Virus record (IMG/VR): IMGVR_UViG_3300032668_000920
Coordinates: 1-24,479 of that record
Length of the DNA stretch: 24,479 nucleotides
Source: a virus
Direction: 5' to 3' (one strand)
The notes beneath the pieces were generated by a model. The model saw only the letters and a program-made list of their open reading frames with translations. It was not told the DNA's origin and searched no databases. Position numbers and translations under genes: made by a program. Below are positions 15,391 through 24,479 of this stretch, piece after piece; the stretch's first letter is position 1; each line of letters opens with the position of its first letter.

Positions 15391-15411
15391 TATGATAACG
15401 GATATATTTAG

Positions 15412-18400
15412 ATGTCAATAACTACTCGTCAGACAAATTTATTAGTAAATCAGGATTGGACACAGGTTTACCAAACATTCAAACAAGCTGATTTCCAAAG
15501 CTACGACTTTGAAACTCTACGCAAGACCATGATTGACTACTTGCGTACATACTACCCTGAAGATTTTAATGACTTTACAGAGAGTAGTGAATACGTTGCT
15601 CTAATAGATTTAATCGCATTTTTAGGTCAAAGTTTGGCTTTCCGTGGCGATATGAATGCCCGCGAAAACTTCTTTGACACTGCAGAACGTCGTGATAGTA
15701 TTCTAAAACTTGCTCGATTAATCAGCTATAATCCCAAACGTAATATCACTGCCAGCGGGTTTTTAAAAATAGATAGTGTAAAAACTACCGAAAATCTATT
15801 TGACAGTAACGGGCTAAACCTAAGCAATTTACTAATTTCGTGGAATGACACCGCCAACCCTGATTGGCAAGAGCAGATGACTACGATTTTAAATGCGTCA
15901 ATCATCACCAATCAAGCAATCGGAAAACCAGGGGCAAGCCAATCAATTAATGGGATTCAGACTGATGAGTACAGTATTAATCTAGTTCCCGGAGTGTTGC
16001 CCAAGTATAGTTTTAACGCTCTAGTAGAGGGTAACCAAGTTAATTTTGAAGCAGTTAGTGCTACTACAGTAAATCAAAATTACATATACGAACCTAATCC
16101 TACTCCTTCGGGCAAATTTAATATTCTTTATCGCAATGATAATTTAGGAAACGGTAGTAATAATACTGGATTTTTTGTTTATTTTAAACAGGGATCTTTG
16201 GCCACACAAGATTTTAATTTGCAACAAAGTTTACCTAATCGTGTTGTAAATGTAAACTATAATAATATTAATAACACAGACGTATGGCTATACGAATTAG
16301 ATGTAAAAGGCAATCCTACTACAGAATGGAGTGCAGTGCCTGCAATCGCCGGTATAAACATCATCTATAATCAAAGCACAAATAGAAACCTATATCAAAT
16401 AAACTCAAAGACTAATGATCAAATTGATTTAGTATTTGGTGATGGCAGTTTTGCAAATATTCCGCAGGGTGTATATAGACTTTACTATAGAACTAGTAAC
16501 GGACTGCAATATAAAGTAACACCCGATGAAATGCAGAATATTACTATTCCCTTAAATTACGTAAGTCGTAACAATAAAGTGGAAACTCTTACAATTAGCG
16601 CAAGTCTATATTACACAGTTAATAACAGTCAGACTCGTGAAAGTATAGACGATATTCGCACAAAAGCACCGGCACAATACTACACACAAAATCGTATGAT
16701 TACCGGAGAAGATTACAATCTATTCCCGTACACAAACTTTGGTAGTATTTTAAAAGTAAAAGCAGTTAATCGTAGCAGTAGCGGAATTAGTAGATATTTA
16801 GATGTATTAGATGTCACTGGCAAATACTCCAGCACAAATATATTCTGTGATGACGGAATAATATATACCCAAACTCCTACAACTAGCAATACTTTTAGCT
16901 TTAATACACCCACAGATTTATATAATGTAATCTATAATACTGTACAACCATTGATAGCTAGTAAAGACATGTTGCATTACTACTATGCAAACTTTCCAAG
17001 ATATACACCAACAACATCAACCTATTGGGGACAATCTAGCGCATCAAGTAATAGTAGTACAGGATATTTTTATCCAACAACAAGTTATGTAACACCTTAT
17101 CAAATTGGATTTGGGGTAAGTAGTAATTTACAATATATCACAACTGGTTCATTGATAAGATTTAACGCAGGCGCTGGTAAATTTTTTGATGCGCAGAATA
17201 CTATCCAAACAGGCACAAGTACATACCCAAATGAGAATACATACCTATGGGCGTCCGTAGTAAGCTCAAATGCCGGGTTCCCAATACAATTAAGCGTTAA
17301 TATCCCCACAGGTGCAGTAGTTGATACAATTATTCCAGTGTTTAAAAATGATTTACCTGGATCATCATTTACATCACAGATGATTAGATTACTGCAAAGT
17401 TATCAAAACATTGGATTAAGTTATAATGTATCAAAACAATCTTGGCAAATTATATTACCACAAGATTTAAATCTCGGTGCATTCAGTCTTACTAATCAAG
17501 GTAGTACCGCTGGTACTGGATTAGATTCAAGTTGGCTTGTGGCACTTACATACAACGGCATAAACTATAATATAGTTCATCGAGGGCTTCAATACGTATT
17601 CCAAAGTGTTGGCGAAACAAGATTTTATTTTGATCCAGAAGTTAAAGTGTTTGACAGTAAAACTGGACTAACAATCACTGATCAAATTACAGTATTAAAA
17701 ACAAATACCCAGGCTGATAGCTCAACTCCAATCGGACAAGACAGTACTTGGTATATACACGATTCTGTAATAGGTCTTGATGGTTATGTCAATAATACAG
17801 AAATTTTATTGACATTTCCGGACACAAATAACAGTGGTACTCCAGATAATCCAGATTTGTTTACTAATATTGTTGCACCCACAGTAAATCCAAACAAAAA
17901 ATATGTATTCTTCACAGAGGTAACAGACACTGATAACTTTATCACAACTATACCTGTAGATAATACCACAGTAGTGACAAGCTATGCCACACAAAGTGCG
18001 ATCAATGCAGCGCTAACATTATATGTAAACGGGCAAATATTTTACGCAACTAGTGAAAACAATTTTTATCAATTGACGGTGACTACAAACGGAAGCTCAA
18101 CTACAAGAATATTAAGTAGCCCGCTAACAAACTATATTGCTGAAACAGGCAGACAACAACTCTATTTCCAATATAGACATAGTAGTCCTAATGATCGTAG
18201 AATAGACCCAAGCCCCAATAATATTATGGACTTGTATATTCTAACTACCCAATACAGTCAAGATTATCTTGCTTGGATTCAAGATACTACTGGAACTTTA
18301 ACAGAGCCAACCCCACCGTCAAATGATGATTTAAAAACTTTATACGGCACTGGCTCAACTAGTCTTGAAAATTATAAGGCTTTAAGTGACACCATTGTTT

Positions 18401-18810
18401 ATAATTCGGGAGTTTACAAACCTTTATTTGGCGATAAAGCAGATAGTAATCTGCAGGCAACATTTAAGATTGTTAAAAATCCTAATGTAAACGTAAGTGA
18501 TACTGATATAATAAGTAGTACTATTGCAGCGATTAATCAATTTTTTGATCCTAGCAATTGGAGCTTCGGTGATACTTTCTATTTTAGTGAATTAAGTACA
18601 TACTTGCATAATGTATTAGCACCAAATGTAGCAAGCATTATCATAGTACCCAGCAATACAAATATTGCCTTTGGAAGTCTGCTACAAATTAATGCAAACC
18701 CAAATGAAATCATGGTAAGTGCAGCAACCGCAAATAATGTACAAATCATAAGTGCAATTACCGCGGCACAAATTAATCAAACCCTCGCAGGATTAGGAAT
18801 CGTAATTTAA
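15412..18810 (+). CDS. 6: Baseplate wedge protein, gp6-like, enlarged
   Basis: This 1132-residue protein has an N-terminus typical of the gp6 family of T4-like phages (NQDWTQVYQTFKQADFQSYD, then YVALIDLIAFLGQSLAFRGD and a FFDTAERRDSILKLARLISY helix). Its C-terminal part (FFDPSNWSFGDTFYFSELST and after, about residues 1043-1062) also fits the family. T4 gp6 has about 660 residues, so some 470 extra residues lie in the middle and C-terminal half, rich in Thr, Asn, Ser and Tyr and predicted beta. A likely insertion is at about residues 510-900. gp6 dimers tie neighbouring wedges into the inner baseplate ring. The next gene begins one base after its stop. Confidence 0.88.
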   Translation: MSITTRQTNLLVNQDWTQVYQTFKQADFQSYDFETLRKTMIDYLRTYYPEDFNDFTESSEYVALIDLIAFLGQSLAFRGDMNARENFFDTAERRDSILKLARLISYNPKRNITASGFLKIDSVKTTENLFDSNGLNLSNLLISWNDTANPDWQEQMTTILNASIITNQAIGKPGASQSINGIQTDEYSINLVPGVLPKYSFNALVEGNQVNFEAVSATTVNQNYIYEPNPTPSGKFNILYRNDNLGNGSNNTGFFVYFKQGSLATQDFNLQQSLPNRVVNVNYNNINNTDVWLYELDVKGNPTTEWSAVPAIAGINIIYNQSTNRNLYQINSKTNDQIDLVFGDGSFANIPQGVYRLYYRTSNGLQYKVTPDEMQNITIPLNYVSRNNKVETLTISASLYYTVNNSQTRESIDDIRTKAPAQYYTQNRMITGEDYNLFPYTNFGSILKVKAVNRSSSGISRYLDVLDVTGKYSSTNIFCDDGIIYTQTPTTSNTFSFNTPTDLYNVIYNTVQPLIASKDMLHYYYANFPRYTPTTSTYWGQSSASSNSSTGYFYPTTSYVTPYQIGFGVSSNLQYITTGSLIRFNAGAGKFFDAQNTIQTGTSTYPNENTYLWASVVSSNAGFPIQLSVNIPTGAVVDTIIPVFKNDLPGSSFTSQMIRLLQSYQNIGLSYNVSKQSWQIILPQDLNLGAFSLTNQGSTAGTGLDSSWLVALTYNGINYNIVHRGLQYVFQSVGETRFYFDPEVKVFDSKTGLTITDQITVLKTNTQADSSTPIGQDSTWYIHDSVIGLDGYVNNTEILLTFPDTNNSGTPDNPDLFTNIVAPTVNPNKKYVFFTEVTDTDNFITTIPVDNTTVVTSYATQSAINAALTLYVNGQIFYATSENNFYQLTVTTNGSSTTRILSSPLTNYIAETGRQQLYFQYRHSSPNDRRIDPSPNNIMDLYILTTQYSQDYLAWIQDTTGTLTEPTPPSNDDLKTLYGTGSTSLENYKALSDTIVYNSGVYKPLFGDKADSNLQATFKIVKNPNVNVSDTDIISSTIAAINQFFDPSNWSFGDTFYFSELSTYLHNVLAPNVASIIIVPSNTNIAFGSLLQINANPNEIMVSAATANNVQIISAITAAQINQTLAGLGIVI

Positions 18811-18811
18811 T

Positions 18812-21800
18812 ATGGCACAAATAAAAACCAGCAACTTCCTACCAGAAGTTTTTAGAACAGACACAAATCAAAAGTTTTTAAATGCCACACTGGACCAATT
18901 AGTAACTCAACCTGATTTGAGAAATATTAATGGTTACATTGGCCGTAAGTTTGCTCCTACATTTAAAAGCACAGATAATTATGTTCCCGAACCTACGACT
19001 TTAAGACAAAACTATCAACTTGAGCCTAGTGTTGTTGTTAAAAACAAAACTACCGACAACATTGATTTTTTTAGTAGTTATATTGATTTGATTAATCAAG
19101 TTAATCATTACGGCGGATTGACTGATAATCAAACTAGAATGTTTGCTAATGAATCTTATAGTTTTGATGGCTTGTTTGATTTTGACAAATTTGTGAACTT
19201 TGCACAATATTATTGGTTAGAAGATGGCCCCGATGCTATTTCAGTATTTGGTGCACAAGTTCCTACCCAAGAAACATTCACAGTAACACGTAATCCAAAT
19301 ACTGGTAGCTACATGTTCTCGACTGCCAACGGTGTTGATAATCCCACAATTAGATTAGCCTATGGTGGCACGTACACATTCATTGTGAACCAACCCGGAT
19401 ATCCATTCTGGATACAGTCAAGTCCTGGGGTATCTGGTCTAAAATTAAATCAGACAAATCTAAGCAGTAGAAATGTACTCGGTGTAACTAATAATGGTGC
19501 TGACGTTGGCACTATAACTTTTAACGTACCACAACCCACTGCACAAGACAATTATGTACGTATGCACCTAGCTGGTGTTGTTGATTTAAGTACGCAACTT
19601 CATTATAGTCAAGTGCAAGGGCAACGATTAAGCACTATAGTTGCTACTAGTGAGGGCGGATTTGATGGGGTAAGCTCATCCAACCAAATAAATTTAAAAT
19701 CGTTAATTTTTGTTAACGGAGATCTTGATGCTATATTTTGGACAGCTAATTCACAGATTGTTCCTGTTGCAAATAGATTAAATGCTTGGCAAATAACATT
19801 AAGCAATGATGCTGATCCTATAGTAACATTAAATCCGTTAGCTCAGGCATTTACAATCACTGCGGGGCAGAAAGTTTTTGTTAAATCTGGCGTTAGTCGT
19901 GCAGAGTATAGTTATTATTTAGATTCTGATTATCTAATCTATAATGTGTTTAAACCAATGCCAGACATTACTGCACCATTACCAGTAATTTATTACCAAG
20001 ATGGTGTCGATGCATCTTATGCAGGCCAACTAGAATTGTTAGTGGTAACTGATACTACAGTAAATGTCGACACAGATATCATTGGAGCAAAAAATTATCA
20101 AAGTCCAAACGGTGTTATATTCAGTAACGGATTAAAAGTAACGTTTGACTCTAGTGCAGTTCCAAGTAGTTATGCAGGTAATACATATTATATAGAAGGT
20201 GTTGGTGACTCTATAAAATTATTAGACGTATCAACTTTTCAAACTCCCGAAGCATACGCGGCTAATGGCATCGCTAATTTAGACTATCTTACAATTAATC
20301 GAGCCAGTAGTGATTTAAATCCTTGGACAAGAAGTAATAGATGGTTTCATATTGATATTATAAATGCAACAGCACAATACAATAATACCACACCAATATT
20401 AAACCAAGCTCTACGTGCGACCCGTCCTATTATTGAATTTGAAGCAGATTTACAATTATATAACTTTGGTCGAGTAGCCAAAGCACCTGTGGATCTAATA
20501 GATTTTACAATTACAGATGCCCGAACCACAATAGAACTGCAAACTGCTGGTTACAACATTCCGGCAGCAACTGTTAATGGTGTAAGTTATGCTGCAACTC
20601 CTGCTCTAACGCAGGGTATGCGAGTTATATTTGCCAATGACTTTGATCCTACAGTAAGAAATCAAATTTTTGAAATTAATATCGTTTACATTCCAGCACT
20701 CTCTGCAAATGTGATTAATTTGGTACCAGCAACTGATTATGTAATAAGCCCAAATAATAATTTGGTAGTATTACAGGGACCTAACAAAGGAATTGAATAC
20801 TGGTACGATGGCGCAAATTGGCACAAAGGGCAACAAAAAACTGGCATAAATCAAGCACCAATGTTTGATGTTATTGATAGTAATGATGTAAGTCTAAGCA
20901 CATATTCAAATAGTACATTTGTCGGGACTCCAATATTTTCATATAAGCAGGGATCAGGCGCATCTGACCCAGTGCTGGGTTTCCCATTAAGTTATAGAAA
21001 CTTTAACCAAATTGGTGATATTCAATTCACTAATAACTTTGATACTGATACGTTTGATTATCATGATAATAGTACACAATTAGATGTAGTTGGCGTTGCA
21101 ATCAACAATGTTGGTACACTACAACAAAATACAAGTCTAACTGATTATAATTTAAGAAATACTTGGACTACTAATACAGAAAAGTCTAAACAGTTTCAAA
21201 TTATAAGCGGAATATATGACGGTAATAATCCGTATTTTAAGATTGATATTCCGGCATCTACTGAGGCATCAACCCCCTACTTTAGAGTATACATTAACAG
21301 TATAGAATCTAAGAATTACTCGATTGTAACACCTACCGGGGTACTTAGTTACGCACATATAACAGATTCATCGCTGGTTGCTGGTGATCAAATTGATATA
21401 TTAATTTATAATAGTAGTCAAATAAGCCAACAGGGTTATTACGAAATCCCAAAGAATTTGGATTTTAACAGTGCCAATGCTAATTTTTCAACTCTAACAT
21501 TAGGGCAATTGCGCAACCATTTAACAACAATGGTGGGTAATAGCAACCAAATCAGTGGGGTAGTTCCAGGAGTTAGTAATCTGCGTGATGTGCAGATCAA
21601 AGCACAGGGCGGAAGTATATTGCAACATGCAAGCCCAGTGATGTATAGCGAGTTATTTTTAGTCGATTCAGATACAAATTTTATAAAAAGTTTAGATTTG
21701 GCTCGCTATGAATATAGCAAAATTAAAAATAAAATTATAGAATTAAGTACTAGAACTACAGGATTAGATTTTAGTAATATTCCAGTATTACTTGACACAT

Positions 21801-24479
21801 TATTATTACAAATTAATGCAGTAAAAAATAAAAGTTTTGCTTGGTACTATAGCGATATGGTACCATACGGTAGCATTAAAAATACCATAACATACACAGT
21901 ATTAAGTACTGAGATAGTAGACTATGAAATATCGAATATTTTTAGTGACACTACTCTAAGCAACAATGCTGTGCTAGTTTATCAAAATAACGTTCAATTG
22001 GTCAAGGGACAAGATTATACATTTGATGCTACCCGTTCGGGAGTTACAATAACAGCTCCGCTGACAGTCGGTGACGTAATTACTATAAACGAATATTCAA
22101 ATACCGATGGTAATTATATTCCAGAAACACCAACCAAGTTGGGGTTGTATCCTAAATTTACACCAAGTATCTATTTAGATACAACATATCAAAACCCAAT
22201 TAATGTAATTCAGGGTCATGATGGTAGTATTACGCCTGCTTGGGGCGATTACCGTGATCAGTTATTATTAGAGTTTGAAAAACGCATCTACAATAATATT
22301 AAAGTTGATTACACAAAAAATGTATTTGACATCTATGATTATATGCCCGGAAAGTTTAGGGATAGTGATTATAGTAATCAAGAGTTCACCCAGCTATTAA
22401 CCGATAGTTTTTTACAATGGGTTGGTGGTAATAGAGTTGATTATATTACTAATAGTTATTTTGTAAATGGCAATGCTTTTACTTGGAACTACAATAAATT
22501 AGTAGACTCAATTGACGGGGAACCATTGTTAGGCTATTGGCGTGGTATATTTAAGTATTTTTATGATACTGATCGTCCACACACAAATCCTTGGGAGATG
22601 CTGGGCTTTACTGAACAACCATCATGGTGGGAAACCCGTTATGGTCCGGCACCGTATACTGGCGGTAATTTAGTATTATGGAATGATCTAGCTGCAGGCT
22701 ATGTTTGGAATAACGGTGATTCATATACAGATGCACGTTTTGTGCGCCCTGATTTATTAAATTTAATTCCTGTAGATGATACCGGCGCATTACGCCCACC
22801 TAACGATTTCGCAGTAAAAAGTGCTAGTAACAGTAATGCCAGCGGTACTTTTAAAATTGGTGATTGCGGCCCTGTCGAAACAGTATGGCGTCGTAGCAGT
22901 GATTTTGCCTTTGCAATGCAACAGGCATTGGCACTAAGTCATCCAGCATTTTATTTCGGTAGTCTAATAGATATTGGCCGCTATTATAAAAATACCAAGT
23001 TAAATCAATACGTTCTAAGTGATTCGCTTCAACGTATCTCTCCAGCAGCAATTACTGTTAACGGGACATCAAACGGAACAACTACTTATAGAGCCGCAGG
23101 ATATGTTAACTGGATAGCAGAATACTTACGTAACCAAGGAATTGATCCCGGAACAAAGCTATACGAATATTTAGATAATGTGACAGTACAATTAGCCTAC
23201 AAGATGGCAGCGTATACTGATCAAAGTTTTATTGAAGTAGTCGCAGAACAAAGTAGCCCAACAAGTACAAACAACGGGGTAGTGATACCTAACGAGAGTT
23301 ATACGATTGAGTTATATAAATCTACCCCAACGAATACCATCACATATAGTGGAGTTGTGATTGAAAAAACTGCCAGCGGATTTACTGTAAGCGGATTTGA
23401 TTTCGACTCACCATATTTTACTATAATCCCAAGTCTAGCAAATAATAATTCCTATACTATTTCAGTATTAAATGATGCTGGAGTAGTTTACAACGATTAT
23501 CAAAAGTACAAAGTAGCAGTACCATATGGATTTGAATTTGCCAATCGCCAACAGGTAGTTGATTTTTTAGTAAGTTATCAACGATATTTGCGAGGAATTG
23601 GAATACAATTAACTGATGTCGATCCTGATCTAGGAGTACAACGAGATTTCTTATTAAGTATAAAAGAATTTTTAACATGGGCTCAACAAGGATGGACTGC
23701 GGGCAGTGTTCTAGTATTAAGTCCGATATTGAATAAACTAAATTTAACTACCACTTCTGGAGTAGTGGATAAAATACAGAATCAACCAAATCAAAGTAGA
23801 ATTCTTGATACAAATTACAATTTTGTCAAGTATAACCAAATGTCAGTTACAAGGGCCAGTACTGTAAATGGTAACACGTTTACTGTGACTGCCAATAGCG
23901 GTCAAACTTTAAGTTTAGTGAAATTGGACATTGTTGAATACGAACATGTAATAATTTTTGATAACATTGATGTCTTTAACGATATTATATACGTTCCGGA
24001 ACTAGGTAATAGACAGTACAGACTTAAACTTGTTGGTAAGAAAACAGGCTCATGGACCGGGGCAATGAATCCTCCTGGATTTATGTTTAATAGCACCAGC
24101 GTTGATGCTTGGCAACAGGGCACTGATTATGCCATGGGCAGTTTGGTCAGCTATAAGAGTAACAAATACACGGCAATTCAAGATGTGGTTGGCTCTACTA
24201 CATTCAACCCCAATTATTGGGCGCAATTGACAAGTTCAGAATTAAAGACAGGACTGTTACCAAACTTTAGTTACAATGCCGAGAAGTTTAATAGATTTAA
24301 TGATATTGACAACCCAGAAACATTGGGTGATTTCCACTTGTATAGTGATAGCACCATTGGATTCCAACCACGCGATTATTTAACAAACTTTGGTATTGAT
24401 GAAGTCACACAGGCAAAGTTTTATCAAGGCTTTATCCGAGAAAAAGGTACAAAGAACGCTATTACAGCATTTACTGCAG
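18812..24479 (+). CDS. Giant baseplate wedge-like structural protein in the gp7 position, 3' end missing
   Basis: The frame is open from the ATG at 18812 to the right edge, with at least 1889 codons. It starts one base after the gene 6 stop, with no separate promoter, so it is co-transcribed with gene 6. The N-terminus (MAQIKTSNFLPEVFRTDTN) and the NHYGGLTDNQTRMFANESY and FDFDKFVNFAQYYWLE segments (to about 137) resemble large virion structural proteins of cyanophages. Residues about 155-258 form a beta domain with NPTIRLAYGGTYTF (177-190) and YPFWIQ (197-202), like the cupredoxin-like domains found in many phage structural proteins. The segment around VFDIYDYMPGKFRDSDY (about 1171-1187) begins another module. 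Gene order suggests the gp7 role, but T4 gp7 has about 1032 residues, so this is much larger and the identity is tentative. Confidence 0.7.
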   Translation, partial: MAQIKTSNFLPEVFRTDTNQKFLNATLDQLVTQPDLRNINGYIGRKFAPTFKSTDNYVPEPTTLRQNYQLEPSVVVKNKTTDNIDFFSSYIDLINQVNHYGGLTDNQTRMFANESYSFDGLFDFDKFVNFAQYYWLEDGPDAISVFGAQVPTQETFTVTRNPNTGSYMFSTANGVDNPTIRLAYGGTYTFIVNQPGYPFWIQSSPGVSGLKLNQTNLSSRNVLGVTNNGADVGTITFNVPQPTAQDNYVRMHLAGVVDLSTQLHYSQVQGQRLSTIVATSEGGFDGVSSSNQINLKSLIFVNGDLDAIFWTANSQIVPVANRLNAWQITLSNDADPIVTLNPLAQAFTITAGQKVFVKSGVSRAEYSYYLDSDYLIYNVFKPMPDITAPLPVIYYQDGVDASYAGQLELLVVTDTTVNVDTDIIGAKNYQSPNGVIFSNGLKVTFDSSAVPSSYAGNTYYIEGVGDSIKLLDVSTFQTPEAYAANGIANLDYLTINRASSDLNPWTRSNRWFHIDIINATAQYNNTTPILNQALRATRPIIEFEADLQLYNFGRVAKAPVDLIDFTITDARTTIELQTAGYNIPAATVNGVSYAATPALTQGMRVIFANDFDPTVRNQIFEINIVYIPALSANVINLVPATDYVISPNNNLVVLQGPNKGIEYWYDGANWHKGQQKTGINQAPMFDVIDSNDVSLSTYSNSTFVGTPIFSYKQGSGASDPVLGFPLSYRNFNQIGDIQFTNNFDTDTFDYHDNSTQLDVVGVAINNVGTLQQNTSLTDYNLRNTWTTNTEKSKQFQIISGIYDGNNPYFKIDIPASTEASTPYFRVYINSIESKNYSIVTPTGVLSYAHITDSSLVAGDQIDILIYNSSQISQQGYYEIPKNLDFNSANANFSTLTLGQLRNHLTTMVGNSNQISGVVPGVSNLRDVQIKAQGGSILQHASPVMYSELFLVDSDTNFIKSLDLARYEYSKIKNKIIELSTRTTGLDFSNIPVLLDTLLLQINAVKNKSFAWYYSDMVPYGSIKNTITYTVLSTEIVDYEISNIFSDTTLSNNAVLVYQNNVQLVKGQDYTFDATRSGVTITAPLTVGDVITINEYSNTDGNYIPETPTKLGLYPKFTPSIYLDTTYQNPINVIQGHDGSITPAWGDYRDQLLLEFEKRIYNNIKVDYTKNVFDIYDYMPGKFRDSDYSNQEFTQLLTDSFLQWVGGNRVDYITNSYFVNGNAFTWNYNKLVDSIDGEPLLGYWRGIFKYFYDTDRPHTNPWEMLGFTEQPSWWETRYGPAPYTGGNLVLWNDLAAGYVWNNGDSYTDARFVRPDLLNLIPVDDTGALRPPNDFAVKSASNSNASGTFKIGDCGPVETVWRRSSDFAFAMQQALALSHPAFYFGSLIDIGRYYKNTKLNQYVLSDSLQRISPAAITVNGTSNGTTTYRAAGYVNWIAEYLRNQGIDPGTKLYEYLDNVTVQLAYKMAAYTDQSFIEVVAEQSSPTSTNNGVVIPNESYTIELYKSTPTNTITYSGVVIEKTASGFTVSGFDFDSPYFTIIPSLANNNSYTISVLNDAGVVYNDYQKYKVAVPYGFEFANRQQVVDFLVSYQRYLRGIGIQLTDVDPDLGVQRDFLLSIKEFLTWAQQGWTAGSVLVLSPILNKLNLTTTSGVVDKIQNQPNQSRILDTNYNFVKYNQMSVTRASTVNGNTFTVTANSGQTLSLVKLDIVEYEHVIIFDNIDVFNDIIYVPELGNRQYRLKLVGKKTGSWTGAMNPPGFMFNSTSVDAWQQGTDYAMGSLVSYKSNKYTAIQDVVGSTTFNPNYWAQLTSSELKTGLLPNFSYNAEKFNRFNDIDNPETLGDFHLYSDSTIGFQPRDYLTNFGIDEVTQAKFYQGFIREKGTKNAITAFTA

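Noticed and set aside
1-24479. Lysogeny, CRISPR, retron or toxin-antitoxin modules
   Set aside because: No integrase, reverse transcriptase, spaced direct repeats or small toxin/antitoxin pairs were seen. The gene content is that of a lytic T4-like phage.

Overview
The window looks like part of an AT-rich, T4-like myovirus (tailed phage) genome. On the minus strand it carries the T4-type genes 55 (late sigma factor), 47 and 46 (recombination nuclease). On the plus strand it carries a baseplate module in the order 48-53-hub-5-25-6-7. That baseplate order, a very large gene 5 product and a giant gene 7-like product resemble aquatic T4-like phages such as cyanomyoviruses more than coliphage T4. 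The host cannot be named from the sequence. No tRNA, integrase, CRISPR array or insertion sequence was seen.

Left block (1-7832, minus strand). Reading in the direction of transcription: gp55, a GIY-YIG homing endonuclease, gp47, an AMP-forming acyl ligase (ANL), an SGNH hydrolase-like protein, gp46, a short-chain dehydrogenase (SDR) and a radical SAM/SPASM-like protein that runs off the left edge. The 55-47-46 order matches T4. From gp47 to the radical SAM gene the six genes overlap or almost touch (4 bp overlap, 1 bp gap, 8, 17 and 4 bp overlaps), so they look like one translationally coupled string. Four metabolic-type enzymes are thus interleaved with the two subunits of the recombination nuclease. 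This is the most unusual part of the window.

Divide (7833-7945). This short divergent region has a sigma70-type promoter candidate facing gp55 and an exact T4 late-promoter box (TATAAATA) facing the baseplate operon. The late sigma factor therefore lies back to back with a promoter it probably serves. A second exact late box faces the homing endonuclease.

Right block (7946-24479, plus strand). These are baseplate genes: a tail-tube cap (gp48), wedge gp53, an 860-residue hub-like protein, a 1081-residue gp5-like spike with two lysozyme-like regions and an M15 peptidase domain, wedge gp25, an enlarged gp6 and a giant wedge-like protein in the gp7 position that is still open at the right edge. 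A small hairpin terminator and a late-promoter-like box separate gp25 from gp6. There is no gene-free stretch longer than about 115 bases.
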